This document shows positions 26,512 through 36,300 of a stretch of 64,000 nucleotides of DNA, one piece after another. Every line of letters begins with the position of its first letter. Position 1 is the first letter of the stretch. The notes beneath the pieces were generated by a model that had not been told where the DNA came from, did no database searches, and saw nothing but the letters and a program-made list of their open reading frames with translations. The position numbers and the translations under genes were made by a program. Source of the stretch: Endozoicomonas sp. 8E (GTDB lineage Bacteria; Pseudomonadota; Gammaproteobacteria; Pseudomonadales; Endozoicomonadaceae); NCBI RefSeq assembly GCF_032883915.1, contig NZ_CP120717.1, positions 1,122,501-1,186,500 on the forward strand, read 5' to 3'.

Positions 26512-26811
26512 TCAAGCATTTTTTCGTATAACCTGAGTTCGCCAACCTTCTATAGAACAGTAGGCTTCCAGTAACTCTTGCTGCCTGTCTAAGTCTGGCT
26601 TTTGGTCGTGACTGGATACTCTGCAATAGCAAAGCGTAGGCGCAGCTTCGTTACTGTAGCCCATCAATTCAGACACGTCGTAGTAACAAGTTCCAACTTT
26701 GGTCTTTCTGGCAGGAAGCAGCTCACCTGTACTTTCCGATTTTCGTAGTGTTACTGGGTCTGTACCATGCAAACGAGCTGCCTCACCTATCTTCAGTAAT
26801 CACTTATCCAT
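26512..26811 (-). pseudogene. tnpA: IS607-type serine recombinase tnpA, internally deleted
   Basis: The frame (ATG 26809-26811, closed by TGA three codons on, then open from LLKIGEAARLHG) carries a MerR-like HTH (EAARLHGTDPVTLRKSESTG). The start of the serine-recombinase domain follows (LCYCRVSSHDQKPDLDRQQ), with the likely nucleophile in RVSS. It ends at GWRTQVIRKNA, far short of the usual ~200 residues; the next bases resemble the normal tnpA/tnpB junction, so an internal deletion removed most of the catalytic domain. Inactive. Confidence 0.7.
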
Positions 26812-26965
26812 GCTTGAGATTTTATAAGATAGTTTTAGATTATAATAGATTTCTGCGAACTGTTTTTAACCCTTATTCATGGAAAGTTCGTTTGGGAGTA
26901 TCCCGGTTGTGAGTACATAAAGGACATCCTGCAGGAAGCTATCAATAGCATATAGGAGCGCACCA

Positions 26966-27325
26966 ATGAGCAACAATAGCAAATTTGTAGACGAGGCTCT
27001 CTCAGATATAGATGATTTATTTGATAATGATGAGAGCATCATTAAAATAAAATTGACTGAGCAGCAGATAGAAATGGCAAAAAAATTACAAGCTGCTTTG
27101 CATTTGTCAAAAGATGTATTTTTTAATACTCTTGCCAACTATGGTGCATACTCTTGTTCTAAAGATGACTTTGATGAAAACGAATTTCCATCATCAATGG
27201 AAGGAGTAGAAATCGACTTTAATGTGTCAACTGAATCGGAAACTGAATTGGAAAAACATCCAGAATATATGAATGAACTTATAACTGTTTTCGGCTTAAT
27301 CAAAATGAGCCAAAGTTTGTTATGA
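26966..27325 (+). CDS. Small acidic protein, first gene of a two-gene operon (119 aa)
   Basis: AGGAG is placed 7 nt before the ATG, and an in-frame stop upstream fixes the start. The protein is strongly acidic, with DIDDLFDNDESIIKIKLTEQ near the N-terminus and DFDENEFPSSMEGVEIDF in the middle. I do not recognise it. Its stop overlaps the next start by 4 bp (ATGA), so the two are translationally coupled. Acidic partners of nucleases are often antitoxins, inhibitors or DNA mimics, which is inference. A TATAAT string at 26841-26846 could be part of the promoter. The operon is visibly more AT-rich than the giant genes, suggesting separate acquisition. Confidence 0.75.
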   Translation: MSNNSKFVDEALSDIDDLFDNDESIIKIKLTEQQIEMAKKLQAALHLSKDVFFNTLANYGAYSCSKDDFDENEFPSSMEGVEIDFNVSTESETELEKHPEYMNELITVFGLIKMSQSLL

Positions 27326-27783
27326 TTACTCTCAATAAAACTCAAGCAATTAATTTAGCTGACTCAATCGTTTCATTAGATAGTAGAGGCAAACAAGAAA
27401 TTGGTCGTAGGTTTGCCTATCGGCTGGGGTTCACACCTGGCCCTCTTGGGCCTGATGACGGCATAGACGGTGAGTTTTTATATAATGGATTATTTTGCCA
27501 TTTTCAATCTAAAATGAGTCGCACACCGTTAGATAAAGATGAGGCAAGGAAATACTACTCAGATATAAAAGCTCATAAAGCAGAATGGAGCATCATGTTA
27601 TCTGGTTTTGGTTTCAAAGATACTTTTTATTCCAGGTTAGATATGCACGATGACTTGCAAAGGGATAAGATATACCTTCTTACTTTGGTAGATGTTTTTA
27701 CTAAAAGTGAATTATTTTTACAAGCAGCTAATAATATCCCGCCTCTATTCAATATCACTTCCATTGATTGGAGTAACTATTAA
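27322..27783 (+). CDS. Putative PD-(D/E)XK-type nuclease, second gene of operon (153 aa)
   Basis: Residues 42-66 read GPDDGIDGEFLYNGLFCHFQ then SKMS. The DGIDG...Q-x-K spacing resembles the catalytic core of Mrr-like members of the PD-(D/E)XK superfamily, with Asp on one strand and QxK on the next. The rest (DEARKYYSDIKAHKAEWSIM, IYLLTLVDVFTKSEL) is consistent with an alpha/beta nuclease fold but is not diagnostic. It is short for a restriction enzyme and has no methyltransferase partner, so a toxin-like or defence role with the acidic upstream protein is possible. The family assignment is by motif only. Confidence 0.6.
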   Translation: MITLNKTQAINLADSIVSLDSRGKQEIGRRFAYRLGFTPGPLGPDDGIDGEFLYNGLFCHFQSKMSRTPLDKDEARKYYSDIKAHKAEWSIMLSGFGFKDTFYSRLDMHDDLQRDKIYLLTLVDVFTKSELFLQAANNIPPLFNITSIDWSNY

Positions 27784-28056
27784 AGAGAAGCCTAACGAAT
27801 ACGGATAGATTGTGCGCAGCCGCAATCTTATCCGGTTGTTGAGCAAGCCCGGATTTGACAGCCATTCAGTATGGTTTATGGGAAATAGCTTTTCTTACAA
27901 GTACTTCGTCGATGTGCCTCAGCGCATCAGTTACCATTCGGCTTGAGATATCCGAGAGCTAGTTCTGCGAATTTGGAAAGATAAATTCGGGGTCATTCCG
28001 TTAAAATCCGATCTCGACAAGTAGGGGGAGTCTGTGCCCCCTGCTTGAACGCTTGC
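27784..28056. other. Gene-free spacer between nuclease operon and F-box gene
   Basis: I see no credible gene. One frame reads YFVDVPQRISYHSA, a stop, then DIRELVLRIWKDKFGVIPLK, suggesting an eroded coding fragment I cannot name. A hairpin with AGGGGG (28023-28028) and CCCCCT (28037-28042) has no T-run, so it is not a clear terminator. Confidence 0.5.
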
Positions 28057-30186
28057 TCAGCACAAAGCATTACCGGCCTGGTCTGAAAAGTCATCCCGCT
28101 CAGCGAAAGCCAGTTCGTTGGGCATGATCTGCCAGAGCGAATAAAACTCTCGCCTTCTGGCACAGCTGTCAGGGCGCAAAGTGTAGACTTGAATGGAGCG
28201 GCTGCACGGGCTGAAGCAGAATTTGTAAATCCTGCCTTCTGTTTGCAAACGGGCCCTTTCCAGCCAGCTCCCGTCTGCCGTCAACCCGAACAGAATCAGA
28301 CTGCGCGTATCCGTCCCGGGAACCACAGCCAGAAGGCAGCCTTCCTGATTGAAATCTGCCTTTTTGATGGAAAACCCGATGCGTTGATTGACCCACTCAA
28401 CGGCGGCGGGTTCACTGAATGGCTGACCGAAAGATTCAGCAATAGGCTGACGTTGATAGAGATCAGTGTGTCCGGCAGGGTCGTTACAAACAATGGTTTC
28501 ACCGCTGGGACTGGTTACCACCAGGGACTCAGCCGAAAATGTCTGTGTCTTGCCCCAGGTACCGGACGCTGCCTTGCGCCAGATCGTTACCTCACCCCCG
28601 CTTCTTCTGATGAATTCACAAGGGTCCACAGAAAATTGAATTTCACCACCGCCGTCTTCGGGCTCCTCCCGTTTAGATTGCTGCCACTGGTCGTCAGTTA
28701 ATTCCCAGATATCAATACTGTCCTCGGTGGTGATAATCAGAAGCCGACCATCGGGGCTAAATTCAGGTTTAAGCTCGAAATACCGGGTTGGCTGGTCACA
28801 GTATTCAATGATTCTCTGTTTTTCACGCCACTGCCCTTGAGGGTCAAAGGCAAAAATGACGACAAAGAAATAATCCCGTTCAATATCACCGTGATGGGAA
28901 TCATTGCCGGCATCCTCAAACCATGTGGCAAAATGGCGGTTATCCGGACTGAATACAACATGAAGATCAAACTCAAAATCGCTCACTTTTTCGCCACTGG
29001 GCATTTCTTTCAGATCATCAGCAGGATCTTTAACAGTAATGTGACCCGTGTTTGACCAGGATCCATCGTCTGCCTTGCTCATCAGCCTGATGCGTGAGTT
29101 ATTACCATAAAGCACAAGATGATTGCTGTCGGCACTGAATAGCCGATGAAAAAGACGTGTATTAATGTTGCCTTTATTGATCCACTGTCCATCTGCACCC
29201 CGACCCAGAATAGCTACAGCTCGCCACTGGTTAATACAGACCAGTGTCCTGGCATCAGGTGACAGGTGCATGATATCGATATCCTGATACTTACATTTAG
29301 GAAAAACCTCACCCGTTGTCAGTTGTTGCTCAACCCACGTATCGTTCTTGCGTTCATAAACGGACAGACAATGCCCTTTGCCGTTGCATTGGTAGCTTAA
29401 AGGTCCAGATCGTATAAGAGTTCGCGGAAAGGGTTGCCGGACAAATAAAATATGGTCGGCCTGCTGATGCCCATAACTGACATGGTCGTCGTGTTTGATC
29501 TCAGCTTCCCTGACCCAATGGCCATCAGGGTCCTGGGCCAGAATATCACTGTAGTTCTCCGCCTTTTTCTCAATGATGATGGGAATATGATCACGCAGAT
29601 GATGTTTAAAGCTATGAATATTTATGCTGTCAGAGGGTATAAGGGTCAGTGTGACCCCATCAAGAATCTGCTGGCGCAAATGGCTGGCATAAAAGGAGTA
29701 AAAGGCCGGGCCCAGTTGCGCGGGGAAATGACAAACAGAAAATATGGACAATGTCCTGAGGTACTCAAGGAGTAAATGACTGGACTGAATGATTGCCCGA
29801 CACTCAGTTTGCCTTTGTCTGGTCTGGGAGAGGAAGTGATGGACCTCTTCCAGACCGCATGACCTCAGGCGATCGTCCATTGTCGGCGATGATTGCCCAA
29901 AATGATTGATATCTTCGATGGCTAAATAGCTGGCGATTTTCTCCAGCACTTCCAGAGGCAAGCTGGCCCACTGGCGGTCGAAACAAGTCATAGCCGTTGC
30001 TGAATCCGTTGCGGATACGGTTCTCGTCTTGTCCGGCAGCCTGACCGGAGTTGACCATGGACTGAGTTTGGGAATGACATCAGAGACCTCTGCAATGTTT
30101 GACGGTGCATCTTGCTTTGCTCTGTTGGCTGTCGCGCCACAATAAGGAACGGGTTCGTTTATCTTCCCGCCAGTCAGACCATCCAT
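28057..30186 (-). CDS. F-box and beta-propeller-like protein (709 aa)
   Basis: The start is at MDGLTGGK (30184-30186), aligned with the first F-box copy and the giants; GGGAG lies upstream. The leader (1-62) carries SDVIPKL and LPDKTRTVSATDS, and the F-box-like segment spans about 74-107 (WASLPLEVLEKIASYLAIED). WD-like repeats follow (DPDGHWVREAEI, GADGQWINKGNI, FSPDNRHFATWFEDAGND). It is highly similar to the copy at 20550 but extends further at the C-terminus (FYSLWQIMPNELAFAERDDF) and ends QAGNALC. That ending matches the first residues of the giants' tail motif and then breaks off at about 28062, a recombination junction. It lies 150 bp upstream of the giant-gene end at 30337. Confidence 0.8.
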   Translation of the reverse strand: MDGLTGGKINEPVPYCGATANRAKQDAPSNIAEVSDVIPKLSPWSTPVRLPDKTRTVSATDSATAMTCFDRQWASLPLEVLEKIASYLAIEDINHFGQSSPTMDDRLRSCGLEEVHHFLSQTRQRQTECRAIIQSSHLLLEYLRTLSIFSVCHFPAQLGPAFYSFYASHLRQQILDGVTLTLIPSDSINIHSFKHHLRDHIPIIIEKKAENYSDILAQDPDGHWVREAEIKHDDHVSYGHQQADHILFVRQPFPRTLIRSGPLSYQCNGKGHCLSVYERKNDTWVEQQLTTGEVFPKCKYQDIDIMHLSPDARTLVCINQWRAVAILGRGADGQWINKGNINTRLFHRLFSADSNHLVLYGNNSRIRLMSKADDGSWSNTGHITVKDPADDLKEMPSGEKVSDFEFDLHVVFSPDNRHFATWFEDAGNDSHHGDIERDYFFVVIFAFDPQGQWREKQRIIEYCDQPTRYFELKPEFSPDGRLLIITTEDSIDIWELTDDQWQQSKREEPEDGGGEIQFSVDPCEFIRRSGGEVTIWRKAASGTWGKTQTFSAESLVVTSPSGETIVCNDPAGHTDLYQRQPIAESFGQPFSEPAAVEWVNQRIGFSIKKADFNQEGCLLAVVPGTDTRSLILFGLTADGSWLERARLQTEGRIYKFCFSPCSRSIQVYTLRPDSCARRREFYSLWQIMPNELAFAERDDFSDQAGNALC

Positions 30187-30336
30187 AGTTAATCTCCCTT
30201 CTGCCATCCGAAGAACTGGATTGAAATTGTTTAATGATATGACCTTCGGAAAGGAGAAAAGTTCCATTTGGATGCTTACCCGTAACCATTCAGGAAAATC
30301 AATGATCTTGAAAAACACATCATGGTCTAACGCTCA

Positions 30337-33300
30337 TCAACTATCCAATGACCCATAAATCGAATTCAAATTCACGCTGCTCAAAAACTCTTCGAGAATG
30401 GTTGTCATCTCCCGGGATTTGAGTATCAGGGCATTATTGACTTTTTGTGCCCGCATTAAGTAGGCATCCTTAACAGACTTCTGAAACAAAACAGAGCTGT
30501 CAATATTACACATCATGGCAAACAGCATCTCTGGTGAAGATGGATCATGAGCGCCATAGTAGCCCCGATTCTCGGATTCCGCGACACAGGCATCGCCCCA
30601 ACAAAAACTTAAACAACCGCCTTTCAAGTGTGTCACTTGATACAGGTAATAAGTGAAGGCTTGCAGAATCGCGCTCATGCATTTGTTTTTTAAATCATCC
30701 AAAAGCTTTTGGTCTTCTGACTGCACCTCAACGGACTCTGGCCTCATTTTTTTCAACGATTGCTGCAGTTTAGGGCTGTTCTTAACTTTTCGTTGAAACA
30801 GGACATCGGTCATTTCATTAAGCTCTGCTCTGTACCAGTCAGGTTGCCCCAGGATAATCACCGGACGGTGGTTATCCTTGCCTGTGTTTAACTGTACAAA
30901 CGCAGGATGGTGCAACAGCATTCGTTCTATATTCGGAATGCCCCCGGGTTGATCCGTCCAGGCGGTCCGTATAGATGAGCTGACAATGTTATCCTCCAAA
31001 AATGGCGAAAAACCATCATGAGAATCAGTGATGAAAAAGATGCTGCCTTCTTTCTCCCGAAGTCTTTTATGGGGCAGCCGAAACGACTGACTATTTTTTT
31101 CCCTGGACAAAAAATGCTCATACCACTTTTTCAGACAACGGGCGGCTTCAACCTTCAGTTTATCGATGTCTTCCAGACGCGCCAATAGCTCATGATGATT
31201 ATGGGCCCATTCTAAATGGCTTTGTGAGAACGGCACTGGATACAGCCAATTCAATGCCATGGCTTTACGCGCAAATTGAAGAACCGAAGGCTTGGTCAAG
31301 TCGCTGCGCTCCAGTACAAATACTATTGCAAGCAGCCACTTGTCATGAGTTACTCCGGCCTGCTCAATCAATTTTGAATGGAGTAACTTTAGCGGTTCAG
31401 TGACCTTATCTTCATCACTGTTGGACAATATTTTTATGACTGCCTCCGCTATCCATTTAAATGCCTCCTCGTAAGAGACCAATACTTCTGTTCCCAATGA
31501 CTCAATCACTGAGATGCCCATGGAAAAGGCGGTTAAATTTTTTGCCTTCCAAAGGTTATTTACTATTTGGGAAATACTTAGATCGGTTTCTGGCAATACA
31601 CTGTTTGTCTCAAGGGCCTTTTTCAGTTCCTCAAGGCTTATGCCACAGGCTTTGGCCAGAGTTTGCAGTTGTGCTGAATCAGCCCCTTTCAGGAGATTCT
31701 TAATCTGCTTTAATGCAGTGTTGGAACCGGGAAACTTACTGTGGGGCTGGAATGCAGGTTTGATTTCTTTTCGCTCTGTAGGCGCCCCGCCCAAATTCAC
31801 TGAATTCCAGGTTTGGCGGTCATCCACGGAGTACTCGGCAAAGCTATGGGTGCGGCTATTAATTTGCCGACATGGAATCCCGAAATAACGACAAAAAGCA
31901 ATAAAAACTGGCACACGATGGCAACATCTACCTTGCCGCTGTGTTACCAGAAATTCAAAGAAATTCTTACCAGGCTCCGATATAGCCTTACCGGAAAACT
32001 GTTGGCAATAGTCCTTGATCGCCTCAATGCGTTGCGCCGTGTTTTTAGTGTCTTTTATTGTCTCCAAAAGCACCTTTACTTCGGATGTTTGTTCGCCAGT
32101 GGTCTTAAACAATTTGTCCAGTACTGTTGTCATACCTTCTGAACAACTGTGGTCAAAAAGTATTGATCGTTCTGGTCGGGCGCCTTTAGTCGGTGTTTTT
32201 TTGTCGGGTTCTACGACATAAGCCACCTGAATACTCTGCTTGGCTTTTGCCTCTGGAATAGTCAATAAGTGAAGCCCGGTGTATCGGTCCCTGATCAGGG
32301 TGAATGCCAAATCGGGCTCGATACGCAGGGCTACGATGTAATCCTCAGGCGTCAGGCTGGGCAATGGATATTGACCATTCTTCGATGACATCTTCAGGGT
32401 TGCCAACGTTTGATTGCTGGCTAATCTCACTTCCTGACCTTGCCCCGGCAATCGCTCAGGCATCAGGGCTTCGACCCTTTGAATGTGTTTATCACTGATC
32501 TCGATCAGTTTGATGTCACCCTCAGGAGTCACATAAATATCCTTTGCCCACCAGCGATACATCCGGGAAGGGGGCGTTTGCGTATTAAAAACTTTATAGT
32601 CGTCAACGACAGGCTTCTTCTGGTTCTCATAGTCAGTGTTCCAGTCCAATACCTCAGACTGTTTCTCGAAGGCTTGTGGGTTGTATTTTTCACAATCGTC
32701 AGCCCGATGGTCCGGTTGCGCACTCATCTGATGCCAGAACGCAGGCCACCATTGAACGGCATTGGAATTCCACGTGCTTATCTGCTGGTCAGCCTCCCGA
32801 AGATAAGATTGATTAGCTGGCATTTTCAGTGTTTGTTTCTCTTCTTTCGTCAGGGGAAATACACTATTGGCGTCCACGCCCGAGCGACCAAACTGACGAT
32901 CAAACCAGCTTTTCTGCCAGTATCGGTAGAGTGCCCGGGTGAGAATATCGTGCGACTGGTCCGGCTTCAGGGGAAGACCGGATGCCCGCCATCTGGCCTG
33001 AGCCACCCTTTTGATGATTTCCGCTTTGACTTCCTCTTTGCTCGGACGAGCCTTAATACGAATTTCATGGTTTTTTTCATCGATACTGTCGAGGTGACTG
33101 AGTCGTATCATCCACGGACGATCAATGTTGGGTACTGTTTGGTTGAACCATTCGCAAAGTCCGGAATCAAACACTCCTTTACCCATGGCAAGAGTTGATG
33201 ACTCTGGCAGTTTGTCCAGTGATAGGTTGGCGGTCATCAGGTAAAGCCGATAGTGCTGATTGAGGTATTGATGAAGTCCGTTGTCACTAAAATCGCCCCC

Positions 33301-36300
33301 TCTGGCAACAGCCCTGGCGACATTCTGTAAATCACGGCTGGTGGGCTGTAACGGCAGGTTTTTTCGTTGCAGGTCGGCCCTCAATCGACAATGCAGCTGA
33401 GTCAGCTTTTCAGCTGCGAATTTCCCCTCCGTGGTCTGTGGCAACACTTTTTCGGCAATGGTCTGCAATTCGGTCTGGTTATACTGGCGGATCGGCAAAT
33501 GTCTGAAACGTCCTTTCAGCGCCGGTGATAAGGGTTTTCGCCCGCTGTTCTCAGGCGGGTTGATGGTGGCGAAGAGATGGAAACCCGGATGGGCATCACC
33601 GGCCAGAATATCGTTTAACTCACCTTCCAGATGCTGGCTGTCGATCAGATTCATTTCCGAAATCACCACGATGCCGCCTGCCATTTTTGCCTTCCGGATC
33701 GCTTCACACACTTTGTCCCAGGAACAATCACAGGCATTCAGGAGAAAGACGTCCGGCATGGATTCTCCCCGTTGCTCAGCCTGCTGTCTGACACTTTCAA
33801 TCATCAGGTTCAGCGTGACATCCTTACCCCGTCCAGCCGGGCCTTCAATTAGCGTCGCCTGACGACCGTCGTGTTTTATCTTGCGATGATAAGCCTGCTG
33901 ACAGCGGCTTAAATCCTGTCCCAGACGTTGCACCAGATCAATGACTGCCGATACTGAGGTATCAAACTCAGGTCGGTTTTTTTCGGTGAATTGCATGAAG
34001 GGCTGCTGTATATCCTTCATGTTCTTTATACGAACATTGTCGCTCAGGGTGTTGTCCAGTGGGTAACGGGCGGCAAACCAGATTTCCAGTGCCGCCAGGG
34101 CATCCTGATGAGCCTCGCTGATTTCGGTACCCAGTAGATCCCGGAAACTTTGTTGGATCAAACTGTTCACTTGCTCACAACTAACACTGTCTCCTTTGGA
34201 TAACGCACGATCCAGATACCAGCCCACCCAACTGCAGATATCCGTTAAATCTCTGGGGGTGAACTCATGCTCGGGCAAGAGTTCCGGATAATATCGCCAG
34301 AGTGCCATCACACTCTTGGTGGCACTGTGTGCAATGTCGTTTATTTGATGCCTTTGTAACTGATTGATCAGAGCCGGTTCCACCACTCTGTCCCGGAGGA
34401 AAGCCAGGTCTAAGCGTGGGTAGTGAACCCTGGGCAATTTCTCTTTCAGGGCCGGGTCGAGCTGACGTCCGGCGTAATGTTCCGGGTTACCGGTGAGAAT
34501 TACCCGGTGTTTTGTGCTGACCGGAACAGGATGACCGTTCACATAGATACAGGGTTTCGGTTCCCACAAGCCATTCAATGACGCCAGTAATTCGGCTTTG
34601 GCGAGGTTGGCTTCATCCAGAACCAATGTGACATAGCCTCCATCTTTGTCGGATCCGGTATTGGCCCATTCCATCAATGCCCGGTTTTGCTGAGCCATAG
34701 AGCGGTCACCAGCGTCGTGTTCTTGCCACTGCCAGCACTTCATCAGGGTCTGTTCGCTATCAGAAGGTCCAAGGGAAATGACCGCAGCCTGTCCTGAAGC
34801 CCTTGCCATTTTGGCGGAAAAGTAACTTTTTCCGGTGCCGGTTTCTCCCTCAAGGAATATAACGGGAGAGTCCGTAAGCCGGTCATGGAGCCTGTATAAC
34901 CGACGACTTTCACGATCCTTCTGACTCATCTCGCCGTGATAAAGATCATGGGCCAGTGCTGACAAGGGCCTATCGGTCGAGCCCGTCCATTTCAGTGATT
35001 CAGACAGTCGATGTTTTATGCGTTCAATGCCCGCTGCCTCGGAATTTGTTGTTCTGCCGATGTGATAACAATCGCAGGCCAGTGCGTGAATGGCATCGGA
35101 CCGGGTTTGTCCTGATGGCAAAGGCAATTGCCAACCGCAAGCCAGTGCATCTTGCAAACGTTTAATCTGTCTTGCTGGCCTGACGGCAAACGCTTGATAT
35201 TGCTCCGCTGCCTCCGGACCGACTTGCAACTGATGTGCCATTGCATCTCGAAGGTGTTCAGGCACATGGGCAACGATCATGGCACAGAGCCTGTCCAGAG
35301 CTTCTTTATCCCCCTGTCGAAATGGACTTTTATAGGAGAGTTGTAATTCTCCGTTAAATACTGCCGGGTCAAAGGCTCTGGCCAGATGCCAGAGGTTCTG
35401 CTCCACAAACGCTCTATTCAGCCGCAGAGAACGGTTAATGATGTCATTTAAGTGATCCGGGTCTACCGAGGCAGTTTGATTCTTATCTGGCGTCTTATCC
35501 GGCAACAAATGCCAGCAAGCCACTTTCATAAAATCACGCACGGACAGATGTTGCCGGGTGCCATGGGTGATGACGCTGTTGATGGCCTTGCGCCAGTGGC
35601 AGGGCAGAAGCTGCAGGGCGCGGTCAACCTGCTGTGCTTGCCGGGCAGCCAGTATCAGGTTACTCAACAGGCCTTCGGTCATTTCCGGCAGAGGGTTACA
35701 CAGGTGCGCAGGTACGGTTTCAAACGCTTCGTAAAGTGAGTGCAGAGCCTGTTCAGGCAGTTCAGCGCGGGAGATATCATATTTGAGGGCATTGATATCC
35801 CAGAGATTGACCTGAGGACAAGGGTTTCCCCTGGTAATCATCGAACGCAATACTGAAGAGGCGCTCTTCGCGGACTCAGGCCAGAGCAGAGTGACATGAG
35901 CCTGTGGGTAAGCCTGTAATTGGCCATTGACCAACAGAGGTTGCCCAAGCATCAGGGGTTCCAGAATCTGCTGAAGCCTTGGATTAGTGTCGAGTCCCCG
36001 GAATACCACCGGCTTGCCAGCGCTTAATGCCTTCTGCAAGTCACTCTGACGTCGTCCAAAATGAGCCTTTTGTTCCGAGGTGATATAGATGTTATCAAAG
36101 AGCTGGCTGAAGCGGGTCTGGTCATTGACCTGAATGACCAGAGGTGCTTCCTGATGACTATTGATCCAGTGACTGGCCTGGGCGTGTTGCTGATAACTGA
36201 CTGCACTAAAGCCAGACTGACCTCTAACATTGAACAGAGGATGTTCATCCTTTTCTGACACGCCCAGAGCTTTCGGCTGCTGTTTTGAATGAGTTAACTG

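Larger units (their letters stand above)
25338..26811 (-). mobile_element. Decayed IS607-type element (serine recombinase tnpA plus tnpB)
   Basis: Gene order and content match IS607: a MerR-HTH/serine-recombinase gene followed by tnpB. The tnpA has lost the middle and end of its catalytic domain and tnpB has a frameshift. A small hairpin (GTAGA-CTTA-TCTAC, 25328-25341) overlaps the tnpB end. In active elements this area encodes the guide (omega) RNA, but I could not define it here. Confidence 0.7.

Noticed and set aside
27850-28020. IS200-type transposase remnant
   Set aside because: The broken frame (YFVDVPQRIS...) shows no HUH or catalytic Tyr motif I can identify.
28023-28042. Intrinsic terminator
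   Set aside because: Six-base GC stem without a following T-run on either strand.
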